Assembly (NCBI GenBank): GCA_963829485.1
Contig: CAWHIK010000004.1
Span: forward strand, 518,625 to 582,624
Source: JBGPQJ01 sp963829485
GTDB taxonomy: Bacteria > Chloroflexota > Anaerolineae > Anaerolineales > Villigracilaceae
Reading direction: 5' to 3'
DNA length: 64,000 nt
Made by a program: the position numbers and the translations under genes. Shown here piece by piece: positions 56,169 through 64,000 of this stretch; within the stretch, counting starts at the first letter, position 1; every line of letters begins with the position of its first letter. Below the pieces are notes generated by a model, which searched no databases, was not told the DNA's origin, and was given only the letters and a program-made list of their open reading frames with translations.

Positions 56169-57004
56169 TGTTCCATTCGGAGAGGCAGTACGGGGTGAAA
56201 GCACTGTGCGCCTACTTCGGAGTATCTCGAGCAGCCTATTATGCCTGGCGGGGGCGAGTCGATCATGCGGACAAGGACCAGGAGCGGATGCGCTGGGTGC
56301 AGGAAGCCTATCAGGCTTCGCATCGCATCTATGGGTATCGTAGGATCAAGCGGTGGTTGCTGCAGAAACGAGGGCTGAATCTCAACCATAAGGCGACCTT
56401 ACGCTTGATGAACAAGCTTGGCATCCGTTCAATCGCCCGCAAGCGCAGGCCCTATCCAAAGATGGAGCAGCTGGACAGTTTTCACCGCTATCCGAATGTT
56501 CTGGCCCGCAACTTTGTTGCCAGCCAACCCAACCAGAAGTGGGTTACTGATGTGACCTTCATCCGGACCCGCCAGGGGTGGGCATATTTGTCCATCATCA
56601 AAGATCTCTATGACAGCTTCATCGTCGCCTATCAAGTCAGTTCCAACAACTCAATCCAGTTGGTGACAAATACGCTCAAGCAAGCCACGCAAAAAGAACA
56701 TATCACCCAAGAGTTGATCCTTCACAGCGACCAGGGTACCCAGTACTCTTCTTCGTTATATTTCAACCTGACCTGCCAATATCACATCACACCTTCCATG
56801 TCCCGGCGGGGTAATTGCTGGGACAACGCACCCATGGAAAATTTCTTTAGTCATCTCAAGGAAGAGTATTTACGCCACGTGAGAAACCCTACCCTGGATC
56901 AAGTTCGCCAGATGGTCGGCGAATATATTTACTTTTACAACCATGAAAGGATACAATTGAAAACAAGACAGACACCCTATGAAACCAGGCGCCTGTCCAG
57001 TTGA
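56165..57004 (+). CDS. IS3-family transposase OrfB (DDE integrase core)
   Basis: About 279 residues with an HTH_21-like region (HRIYGYRRIKRWLLQKRG) and an rve integrase core. The catalytic residues are Asp in KWVTDVTFI, Asp in LHSDQGTQYSS and Glu in NCWDNAPMENFFSHLKEE, the DDE triad with normal spacing. It begins at GTG 56165 or ATG 56168, overlapping the orfA stop (TGATG). Independent starts are weak, in keeping with production by programmed frameshifting. Confidence 0.95.
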   Translation: MMFHSERQYGVKALCAYFGVSRAAYYAWRGRVDHADKDQERMRWVQEAYQASHRIYGYRRIKRWLLQKRGLNLNHKATLRLMNKLGIRSIARKRRPYPKMEQLDSFHRYPNVLARNFVASQPNQKWVTDVTFIRTRQGWAYLSIIKDLYDSFIVAYQVSSNNSIQLVTNTLKQATQKEHITQELILHSDQGTQYSSSLYFNLTCQYHITPSMSRRGNCWDNAPMENFFSHLKEEYLRHVRNPTLDQVRQMVGEYIYFYNHERIQLKTRQTPYETRRLSS

Positions 57005-57065
57005 CACGTGGGGGCTTTCTTTTTATGTCTTGTTTAAAGGGTCCAGTTCAAAAAGTGGTATTTTA

Positions 57066-57109
57066 GTAGCGGGGGTGCGATTTGAACGCACGACCTCCGG
57101 GTTATGAGT
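57066..57109 (-). pseudogene. tRNA-Met(CAT) 3'-half fragment (right copy)
   Basis: On the minus strand CTCATAA (anticodon loop with CAT), CCCGG, GGTCG, and GTGCG-TTCAAAT-CGCAC (a perfect T stem and loop) end in CCCCGCTA. This is the 3' half of an elongator-type tRNA-Met. The expected D arm and 5' acceptor strand are absent; homology stops at the anticodon loop. Such half-tRNA copies typically arise as attachment sites of integrative elements. Confidence 0.7.
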
Positions 57110-57357
57110 CCCAATCCCGATTTCGCTGACTTTAACACAAAGCTCGAGTTTTCGACGTACTTTCGGACCTGTAATTCAATAGAACCCGAAGAACTGTGAT
57201 TGGCTGATCAAAGACCTCTTTAAGCCCGAACAGAACGAACGTTCTTAGTATACCACTCACCTTTGGTGACTCTTACATTTCACAGCCCTGTCGTTGATGT
57301 ACCGTTGTCAGAATTCGCGGGACTATGAGACAAGACAAGCCATCCCTACCAGAATAA
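57110..57357. other. Non-coding stretch between the tRNA fragment and kdgK
   Basis: About 250 bases without convincing coding content. The only structure noted is the inverted repeat AGAACGAACGTTCT at 57232-57245, with a 4-base centre, of the kind bound by LexA-like repressors. It is downstream of kdgK, not at a promoter, so its meaning is doubtful. Confidence 0.4.
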
Positions 57358-58440
57358 TTATCTTTGTATTCTTGCCGAGCCTCCTTGGGCGAGCGTTTTT
57401 ACCTGCTCAAGCGTCGCCATGGTCGTGTCGCCCGGGAAGGTGGTGATCAAGGCTCCGTGCGCCCAACCCAGATGGACGACTTCCTGTTCCGGTTCACCGG
57501 ACAATAATCCGTAAAATAGCCCGGCAGCGAATCCATCTCCGCCACCGACACGGTCGTACACATCCAGCTCGCAGGTCGGGGAGGCGAAGGTTTTCCCGTC
57601 GATCCAGGCGACTGCGCCCCAGCGATGATGGTTGGTGGAAAGAACCTCACGCAGAGTGGTGGCAACCACCTTGACCTGCGGATATCTCTCAACGACCCGA
57701 TCGATCATCCCGAAGAACGCGCCCGGGTCGAGCTTGGATGCGGCGGCGACTTCTGGACCGGAGATACCCAGCCCGAGCTGCAGATCCTCCTCATTGCCGA
57801 CGAGCACGTCCACGTGCTCCACAATGCGGCGGATGACCGACTGGGCGCGTTCCGGACCGCCCCAGATATTCCATAGTTTGGCGCGGTAGTTCAGATCGAA
57901 GGAGGTGATTGCTCCGGCAGCTTTGGCAGCTTGCATGCCCTCAATGATGACTTCGCCGGTTGTCTCAGAGAGCGCAGCGAAGATGCCGCCGCTGTGGAAC
58001 CAGCGGACGCCGTGTGCCAGGATGGCGTCCCAGTCAAAATCACCGGGCTTGAGCAGGGCAGCGGCTTCATTGGCACGGTTGTAAAAGACCACCGGGGCGC
58101 GCACCCCGTACCCGCGGTCGCTGTAGATGGTGGCCATGTTGGGGCCGTTGACGCCGTTGTGCTTGAAATACTTGTAGAAGGGAGTGATCCCCATCTGTCG
58201 CACCCGTTCGGAGATCAGATCGCCGATGGGGTAATCCACCATCGCCGAGACCATGCCCGTGCGCAGGCGGAAACAGTTGGCCAGGTTGGCGGCGACGTTG
58301 TACTCGCCTCCGCTGGGATGAACCTGCCAGGTGGTAGCTTTGCCGAAAGGGACAATTCCCAAATCGACGCGGTGATTCAAAGCACCGAGAGAAATTAAAT
58401 CGAGTGCGCCATCTTGTTTAATCTTGAGGCCGTATTTCAT
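57358..58440 (-). CDS. kdgK: 2-keto-3-deoxygluconate kinase (PfkB family)
   Basis: Phosphorylates 2-dehydro-3-deoxygluconate, the product of the hexuronate route, before aldol cleavage. It has 360 residues. PfkB motifs are the N-terminal SGGEYNVAANLANCF and the C-terminal DRVGGGDGFAAGLFYG, which carries the catalytic Asp and anion hole. Substrate choice rests on neighbours (mannonate-oxidoreductase-type SDR and tagaturonate epimerase) and on overall similarity, so another sugar-acid kinase is possible. GGAAGGAGAACTC precedes the ATG. GC content is visibly higher than in the genes left of the IS. Confidence 0.82.
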   Translation of the reverse strand: MKYGLKIKQDGALDLISLGALNHRVDLGIVPFGKATTWQVHPSGGEYNVAANLANCFRLRTGMVSAMVDYPIGDLISERVRQMGITPFYKYFKHNGVNGPNMATIYSDRGYGVRAPVVFYNRANEAAALLKPGDFDWDAILAHGVRWFHSGGIFAALSETTGEVIIEGMQAAKAAGAITSFDLNYRAKLWNIWGGPERAQSVIRRIVEHVDVLVGNEEDLQLGLGISGPEVAAASKLDPGAFFGMIDRVVERYPQVKVVATTLREVLSTNHHRWGAVAWIDGKTFASPTCELDVYDRVGGGDGFAAGLFYGLLSGEPEQEVVHLGWAHGALITTFPGDTTMATLEQVKTLAQGGSARIQR

Positions 58441-58464
58441 GAGTTCTCCTTCCCTGGTCCGGTC

Positions 58465-58689
58465 CTAGCCTTTTTTCCAGACGGTCGAGGTGATATCGCC
58501 GCCACGCCCGGTCCAATTGGTGTGGAAGTATTCGCCGCGCGGTTTGTCCAGGCGCTGGTAGGTATGCGCGCCGAAGTAGTCGCGCTGGGCTTGCAGCAGG
58601 TTGGCGGGCAGGAACTCGCGGCGGTAGCCATCGAAGAAGACCAGCGAAGCCGAGAGCGCCAGCACCGGGATGCCCCGCCCGATTACCAT
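58465..58689 (-). pseudogene. 3' remnant of 6-phosphogluconate dehydrogenase
   Basis: About 75 codons encode the C-terminal end of decarboxylating 6-phosphogluconate dehydrogenase: SASLVFFDGYRRE, LPANLLQAQRDYFGAHTYQ, and EYFHTNWTG near the end. The family needs over 300 further residues, with the NADP-binding and catalytic domains, which are missing: directly upstream lies the stop of the SDR gene. It is a deletion remnant. An ATG at 58687-58689 could allow a short product but it would be inactive. Confidence 0.82.
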
Positions 58690-58693
58690 GTGT

Positions 58694-59524
58694 TCATACT
58701 CCGCTGAAGGCCGAGAACCCACCGTCCACAGGAACGACGATTCCGGTGATGAACTCCGAAGCGGGCGAGACAAGCCACAGGACCGTGCCGAGCAGGTCCT
58801 CCGGTTTGCCAAAGCGTGCCAGCGGGGTGTGGGCAATAATGGACTGCCCGCGCGGGGTGAGGGAGCCGTCCTCGTTCAGGAGCAAGCCTCGGTTTTGGTC
58901 TCCTACGAAGAACCCGGGAGCGATGGCATTGACTCGAATCGCTGGCGAGTAGTTCTGTGCCAAGTGGACCGCCAGCCACTGGGTGAAGTTGCTCACACCG
59001 GCCTTTGCCGCGGAGTACGCCGGGATGCGCGTCAGCGGACGGAAGGCATTCATGGATGAGATGTTGAGAATGACCCCGCTCTTCCCCTGGCACCGCCCGC
59101 CAGGGCAGGTGTGCTCTGCCATGATCTTCCCAAAGACCTGGCTTGGCTGAATGGTGCCCATCAGGTTAAGGTCGAAGACCCAGCGCAGGGCATCAGCGGG
59201 CAGGTCGAAGAAGGATTGATCCGGCGTGGTGGTGGCCTGTGGCTTGTTGCCGCCTGCGCCGTTGATCAGGATGTCCACACACCCGAAGGCATCCATCACC
59301 TTTTGCGCAGCCGTCTCGATGCTTGCCCTGTCCAGTACATTGCAGCCAACGCCGATCGCGCCGTCCCCGAGCTCGGTGGCAAGCGCTTCAGCGGAATCCA
59401 CGCGTAAATCCAGCACGGCGACCCTGGCTCCCGCCTGTGCCAGCGCCCGGCACATGGCGGCGCACAGCACGCCTGCCCCGCCGGTGACGACTGCAACTTG
59501 ATTTTTGACTGTAAAGTCTGGCAT
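58694..59524 (-). CDS. SDR oxidoreductase, mannonate/fructuronate type
   Basis: NAD(P)-dependent short-chain dehydrogenase of 276 residues. It has an N-terminal nucleotide motif resembling TGGxxxLG (VVTGGAGVLCAAM; the usual second Gly-x-Gly is altered), NGAGGNKP, the catalytic Ser in LNISSMNA and the YSAAKAG Tyr-Lys pair. Its closest pattern is the SDR type of D-mannonate oxidoreductase, which reduces fructuronate to mannonate, and this fits its place between the tagaturonate epimerase and kdgK. AGGATC lies before the ATG. The changed residue in the glycine motif deserves notice. Confidence 0.8.
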   Translation of the reverse strand: MPDFTVKNQVAVVTGGAGVLCAAMCRALAQAGARVAVLDLRVDSAEALATELGDGAIGVGCNVLDRASIETAAQKVMDAFGCVDILINGAGGNKPQATTTPDQSFFDLPADALRWVFDLNLMGTIQPSQVFGKIMAEHTCPGGRCQGKSGVILNISSMNAFRPLTRIPAYSAAKAGVSNFTQWLAVHLAQNYSPAIRVNAIAPGFFVGDQNRGLLLNEDGSLTPRGQSIIAHTPLARFGKPEDLLGTVLWLVSPASEFITGIVVPVDGGFSAFSGV

Positions 59525-59532
59525 GATTGATC

Positions 59533-60703
59533 CTATTTCAACAAATCCAGATGCTTGCGGAAGTGATTCTGTAAGTTGGCGTTGTACGCGTCCATGTGTT
59601 TCACAAGCGTTGCCTTTATTTCATTCCCAAACCGCATCAGCGCGGAGCCGAAGGTCACATGCAGGATCTCGCGGGCGTGGAAATCATCCAGGAGTGCTGC
59701 AAGAGATAAGCTCGAGGCGACCTTTTGTGGATCGGCAGAGACGTGATAGGTCGCGCGGTCTTCCGCATAGCGCTCCAGCCCAAGAGTCCATATTCGTTCA
59801 AAGAGAGCAGATTCGGTCACGGCCAGGGTGCGCAGAGCCTCGAGATAGGAGGTCCCTGCTGTTTTGATGTGCAGGCGGCTGCCCCAGTGTTTCACCAATA
59901 AGGGGTAGACACTGAATTTATCCGAGCCTGAATGCAGGCTGATCTTATAGGTGTCGAAGTGTTTGGTCACTGCCGCATGCCGTGCCATTTCTACGTCCAG
60001 CGCGGCCAGGTCCCCGATGTAATCCACACCTTTCTCGAAGCGTCCGATGAAGCGGGGTGCAAGGGATGTGAATTTCACACCGGCTTCGGTCAGTTCGTTG
60101 GCGATGAAGTAATGCTCGAGGGGAGTGGTGGGGGCATCGGTCTCGTCCACGGAGATCTCGAAGTCGAAAGCGTCCTTCATCGTGCAGAGACGTTGGTACA
60201 TGGATGCCGTGTGCGCAATAGCCCGGCCGTATTTGACTGCGGCTCGTTTAAGAGAACTCCTTGTCGAAAGACCCCCAGAGTTGATCTGTTGTGGATTTCA
60301 GGTAACTCGTTGCCAATCGGTCCCAATCCAGTCCCTTGGCTTTTTCCATGAGCACAGTGAGTGGATCGACGGAGGCCGCATTGTCGACATGTTCTCCAGG
60401 GTCAACAGTGAAGAGGGTGTAGCCTGCCTCGACAAAGGGCGGGAAATCATCGACGGATTTGAGATGATCGGCGTCGGCGCCCCAGGGAGCATCCCAGCCG
60501 GCGGCTTCGACGGCTCGCCGGGCGTCATCCAACACTTGCTGCGGTGTGCGTCCGGTGCGGGTGTTCTCGCGCACGGATTGTTGGGCGAAGACCGGCGCTA
60601 ATCCGGTGCCGTGCACGGCTGCGATGTGACCGGGGGTCGCCAGTCCAAGCCGGTCGCCGAAGCCGAAGGAGGGAGTAAGTGAGATTGGAGTAAGCACTCT
60701 CAA
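59533..60703 (-). CDS. Tagaturonate epimerase (UxaE), 5'-truncated and frameshifted
   Basis: Family enzyme interconverting tagaturonate and fructuronate. Conserved blocks are SFGFGDRLGLATPGH, FAQQSVRENTRTGRT, WGADADHLKS, DFEISVDETDAPTTPLEH, KISLHSGSDKFSVYPL and KTAGTSYLEALRTL. Two defects are seen. One extra base near 60250 puts a stop after FDKEFS; ignoring it yields LKRAAVKYGRAIAHTASMYQR. In addition, the first 80-90 residues of the family are absent because nagB sequence abuts at 60700. The product would be about 390 residues. GC content is high up to this junction and lower beyond it. Confidence 0.78.
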
Positions 60704-61493
60704 GCGCCTTGCGCAAAAGGGAGTATCCTGGCAGCTGAGTCAGTGTCAAGGTACAGATGAGCGTGGGGCGTATTGCGCAATATGGAACCTGGGCAGTCTT
60801 CGGTGATCGGTCCATTTAAGGAACGATGAACTGCATCCGCTTTACGCCCTTCCGGCACAAGCGCAAGAACTTGCCTTGCGGCCAATAAGGCAGGAATGGT
60901 TAATGTAATTGAATGAGTTGGAACTTCATCGATATTTTTAAAATGCCCTTCTCCCACCTGTTGGCGACGCGAAGCATCATCCAGCTTGACTATTTTTACC
61001 CAGAGTGGATCCTTGAAAAACGCAAATGGCGGATCATTAAATGCAAGGTGTCCATTCTCACCCATTCCCAGTACACACAGGTCCGCCGGATAAGCACGCA
61101 ATAATTCATCGTAGTCTTTGCAAATCTTCTCCGCGTTTTGCAGCGTGCTTGGGGGAATGGGAAAGAAGGCTTTGGGTTTAATATAGTTCACGATGTGCAG
61201 TCTTAAAAATAATGGGAAACTAGCAGGATGAGTGGGATCCAATCCGATATATTCATCCATGTGAAAGATATTCACTTTCGACCAGTCGATCTCAGTCGTT
61301 CTTAGAGCGGCCAGGAAAGTCAATTGAGAATTCCCTGTGGCGATGATGATGTTAGCCTCGCCCTTTGACTGAATGGCCTGGTCAATGATCCGGACCGCCC
61401 CTCAGCTGCGGCCTGACCCAAATCCTGCTTGGACCGGTAAACGCTCACAGGTAACTTGTCGAATTGTAGGTTATAAAGTGATTGCGCATCCAT
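60700..61493 (-). CDS. nagB: Glucosamine-6-phosphate deaminase NagB, one frameshift
   Basis: Converts glucosamine 6-phosphate to fructose 6-phosphate and ammonia. About 264 residues are encoded once one missing G near 61398 is allowed for; the first part DAQSLYNLQFDKLPV then joins AVRIIDQAIQSKGEANIIIA. Motifs seen are ATGNSQLTFL, NIFHMDEYIGL with the catalytic Asp, MGENGHLAFNDPP and LNGPITEDCPGSIL. AGAGGAG precedes the ATG at 61491-61493, supporting a separate start although the sequence as given runs in frame from nagA. Its stop touches the truncated uxaE reading. Confidence 0.85.
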
Positions 61494-61519
61494 TCGGTTT
61501 CTCCTCTGTCGGTTAACAG

Positions 61520-62697
61520 TTAACGCCCATTGTCCCTTGATCATAGTACGCCAGGCTGTGAAATCGTTTTCAAAAATAGCGATATCCGCATCTTTTCCCA
61601 GTGTTAGGCTACCTTTATGGTCCTGGATGCCGATCACCCGAGCAGGTGTCAGTGATGCCATTCGCACTGCTTCTGCCAATGGGATACCCACCTCACCGGT
61701 CAGGATAGGGATCATTTTATTGATCAACGTCACGCTGCCTGCGAACGAAGTATGATCCTGCAAAATACCTACCCCGTCTTCAACCACAAAGTCCATCCCT
61801 GCAGAATGGATCACTGTTCCTTCTGGCATCCCAGCGCCATCAGTCGAGTCCGAGATCACGCACAACCGGTCTGGGCCTTTGCATTTATAGGCCAGACGCA
61901 TCAGCGTGGGGGGCAGGTGGCGGTTGTCTGAGATCATCTCTGCTGTCAATTCGTCTGAAACCAATGTGGTTTCCAGCAGACCCGGCTTACGCCAAGGACC
62001 TACTCGAATGGTGGATGACTGACCGCTCCAGATGTGGATGGTATGGCTCAGCCCGGCGTCCATCACCTCTTGCACTTGCCAATCTTGGGCAGCGCTGTGC
62101 CCAGCCGCCGCGACGATCCCCAGACTGACAAGCCGGCGAGTCAACGCCACGGCTCCCGGTAGTTCCGGGGCAAAACTCATCATCTTCACCCATTCGGGGT
62201 GCACCAGTAGTGCATCGGCGCTGCCATCGTCCGGTGTACGCATATTATTCGGATCTTGCGCGCCTTTCTGCTCTAAGCTGAAGTAAGGTCCTTCCAGATG
62301 CAAACCGGCTATAGTGGCGCCCGGGTGCGGCTCGGTCATCCATGCCCCAACAAACTCTATCGCTTTCACCAGAATTTCCATCGGCGTAATGGTGAGAGTC
62401 GCCAATAATGTTGTAATACCCTGCTTTGCTTGATGTCGGGTAATGGCATCGTACACCTCCAAGCGGGCGGCGGTAAAATCATAGCCTATGGCGCCGTGGG
62501 TATGGATATCGATCAACCCGGGAGAAATGTTCCCGTCCGCCAACATCCACGCGGGGTAATTCAACACCCAACTCACCCACCGGCGTCACCCCGGCAATTC
62601 GGCTACCATCCACCACCACCGCCAAGCCTTCTGATACACTATCTGGCAGGATTACCTTCCCATTTACCAGCGCAAATTGCTTACGCTCATCTGCCAT
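61520..62697 (-). CDS. nagA: N-acetylglucosamine-6-phosphate deacetylase NagA, frameshifted
   Basis: Zinc amidohydrolase of about 392 residues that removes acetate from GlcNAc 6-phosphate before NagB acts. Motifs are GLIDIHTHGAIGYD (metal-binding HTHG), LHLEGPYFS, AAGHSAA, and VISDSTDGAGMPEG with the catalytic Asp. One extra base near 62555 separates the first 45 residues (FALVNGKVILPD) from the rest. Another probable extra G near 61525 removes a TAA, giving an apparent fusion to nagB; the end at 61520 is the corrected one. GAGAGGAG lies before the ATG. Confidence 0.85.
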
Positions 62698-62910
62698 GGT
62701 TGCTCCTCTCCCATCTCTGATATGTATTCTATGTGAAATAACCTATTGACAACAAGTATTTGCAGGAGGAAATCATGTCGCGGTTTTTTCTCCCGTTTAG
62801 TTCCGGGCTAAACCTGGGAGAAGCCTATCCATAAGTCTCAATACAATGAAAAATATTTGCAATTCGACCTGCCCCAACAGCATTCCTCTGCTCCCATGTC
62901 CTCAGACAAA
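62698..62910. other. Spacer between nagA and the SIS gene, with hairpin
   Basis: Contains an imperfect stem (TCTCCCGTTTAG at 62789-62800 against CTAAACCTGGGAGA at 62808-62821) and minus-strand TAGAAT near 62727, a possible nagA -10. On the plus strand AGGAGGA precedes a 19-codon open frame at 62775-62834 that spans the hairpin; nothing follows it on that strand. Confidence 0.4.
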
Positions 62911-63659
62911 TTATAAAGCTTTGACCAGCTTTGCATATTTCGCATCAAAAAGATCGTTAAATTCATCCCCGCCAGGAATATTGCCGCTCTTCCATATTGG
63001 AGGATTTGCTCCCATTTCAATCAGTTTTTCCACCGTGCGAATGGTAATTAAGTGCAATAAATAGAACATCAGGATGTTGGACACGGGTCCAATTTTTTGC
63101 ATCGCCCCATCAATTTCAATGACAGAATCGCCATAGGGGATCTTGGTATCCAGCGTCAGGTCGACAATGTCGTGCAAATTTTTACCACTGGGATGCCTGG
63201 CCACGCAGTCTTTCGGTACCATTGAACATAGTTCTTTGCTTTCTATCCCAATTACATAAAGGCCTCTATCTTTTCCTGACTGGGCTGCATCGATTGTCAA
63301 TAGATTAATGCCAACCTGCGAGACAATAATTAAAGTCATCCTTTTTAAATGTATGTGCATCCATAATCAAGGGAGCAATGCCAGGCACTCGTTCAACCAC
63401 TGCCTTCCGAGCGCCATTTTCCATGCAGATCCAGAAAAGAATATCGGGTTAATCTGAGCAAGCCCCTCCAGCTCGATCAAACACCTCAGTGGCCGACATC
63501 GTCGAATGCCCCCCCGTTCCAAAAATATGGAGCAGGTTATCTTCGTTTTTGGCTTTCACTAATTACCGCCGCAGCCTGTTCGATATTTCCCCTTTCTTCG
63601 TCGAGGATTTTCGCCATTCTGGCAATTACAATTTGATAGTACTCCATAAGCTTGTCCAT
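62911..63659 (-). pseudogene. SIS-domain phosphosugar protein, at least four frameshifts
   Basis: A single SIS_2-type reading of about 245 residues can be assembled. It starts DKLMEYYQIVIARMAKILDE, then LLHIFGTGGHSTMSATEVF (sugar-phosphate loop), INPIFFSG, VVERVPGIAPLIMD, and an intact 149-residue end with CVARHPSGKNLHDIVDLTLD and SGNIPGGDEFNDLFDAKY. These match the phosphosugar-binding proteins found beside amino-sugar genes. The ATG at 63657-63659 has GGAGAG upstream. Frame changes near 63560, 63470, 63400 and 63335 would abolish the product as given. It stands upstream of nagA in the same direction. Confidence 0.72.
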
Positions 63660-63694
63660 TTTTCTCTCCAAGTCAGGTATGTTTTTGAACTTCC

Positions 63695-64000
63695 TCAGCC
63701 CAAATGTGCCTCCCACAAGAAGGAACAGCGATCCACATTATCGGTCTCACCGGCAAAGACGCGTGATCCACCATCCCAAACAATGTCATGGATCATGTAG
63801 CAGGCATTGCCCTATCATCTTTCATTTTACCCAGATCGGTGAACGTGCCCGTTTTGCGGTCGTACAGGAACAGTCCGGTCTCAAAATCAGCGCCATAGCT
63901 GCCCAGAAGCTTGCCTTCCGGCCCGATCGCTAACCCTGAAAGGCGCACACTTTCAGACGGCCTACCCAACAGGGGATGCTGTCCCGTTCTGGGATCCAGT
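63695..64000 (-). CDS. C-terminal end of a propeller-like protein, partial and frameshifted
   Basis: The window ends inside this gene. The visible 100 residues read LSGLAIGPEGKLLGSYGADF, TGLFLYDRKTGTFTDLGKM, a frame change near 63813, then NACYMIHDIVWDGGSRVFAG and CSFLWEAHLG before a TGA. Repeats of the G-D/E-GKLLGS and LYDRKTGTFTDLG kind are typical of beta-propeller blades. The identity and substrate are unknown. It ends 35 bases before the SIS gene and is probably in the same operon. Confidence 0.6.

Larger units (their letters stand above)
55782..57050 (+). mobile_element. IS3-family insertion sequence, apparently complete
   Basis: A 1,269-base element bounded by imperfect inverted repeats of about 40 bases. 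Both ends begin TGAACTG; inner parts share AAAAAGAAAGC. Flanking AAAA on each side (55778-55781 and 57051-57054) fits the 3-4-base target duplication of this family. It contains overlapping orfA and orfB with an intact DDE catalytic triad, so it may still be active. It lies between two tRNA-derived fragments. Confidence 0.92.

Noticed and set aside
57931..58398. 155-codon plus-strand frame opposite kdgK
   Set aside because: GC-rich coding DNA readily leaves open antisense frames; kdgK motifs are on the minus strand.

Overview
The window looks like a chromosomal segment from an anaerobic Chloroflexota bacterium, most plausibly Anaerolineae. This rests on gene content and style rather than a marker gene: YggS/YggT/DUF167 run, patatin and isopenicillin-epimerase-like genes, GH94 phosphorylases with a GH3 lipoprotein, TPR/P-loop ATPase genes, lipoproteins and threonine/proline-rich surface proteins. 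No rRNA, intact tRNA or CRISPR array was seen.

Layout. 1-7.3 kb (minus): DUF167, yggT, yggS, pgeF, then a thiol-redox run (glutaredoxin/DUF2085 fusion, TlpA, CcdA), a Tat-exported L,D-transpeptidase, an esterase and a patatin lipase. 7.4-12.5 kb: an unrecognised protein, a PLP enzyme, an MFS carrier, smpB and another unrecognised protein. 12.5-19.6 kb: a broken TolB-like propeller gene and a sensory module (REC-PAS-HD-GYP with a frameshift, single-domain regulator, 915-residue kinase, divergent solute-binding lipoprotein). 19.7-22.8 kb: class III aminotransferase, YihY, PlsC. 22.9-35.5 kb: one uninterrupted minus-strand run for beta-glucoside use, with cellobiose phosphorylase, a MacB-like ABC system, GH3 beta-glucosidase and a second GH94 enzyme, with gaps of at most 20 bases.

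37.4-55.5 kb is the most unusual part. It holds a TPR protein with a distinctive N-terminal domain, a 7TM-PAS-GAF histidine kinase, two near-duplicate LuxR-type response regulators, a solitary MraZ homologue, a GH25 lysozyme without a signal peptide, a STAND-like P-loop ATPase, two further TPR proteins, a membrane protein, and secreted NBR1-Ig/DUF11 and SH3-type proteins. The mraZ and ATPase genes share a promoter layout: a GGTCATTAWTGACC palindrome, a TTATTAGGTTT box and a -10 at matching distances. That suggests co-regulation, possibly by the twin regulators. I propose this as a candidate undescribed envelope-linked system.

55.6-57.1 kb holds an intact IS3-family element with a probable -1 frameshift signal, flanked by two 3' fragments of tRNA genes. 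57.4-64 kb (minus) carries sugar-acid and amino-sugar catabolism: KdgK, a remnant of 6-phosphogluconate dehydrogenase, a mannonate-oxidoreductase-type SDR, a 5'-truncated tagaturonate epimerase, NagB, NagA, a SIS-domain phosphosugar protein and the end of a propeller-like gene.

Many genes from about 44 kb onward carry single-base indels, mostly +1. These could be real decay or assembly error, and they decide whether several products are made. Gene limits given for such genes are those of the reconstructed reading.
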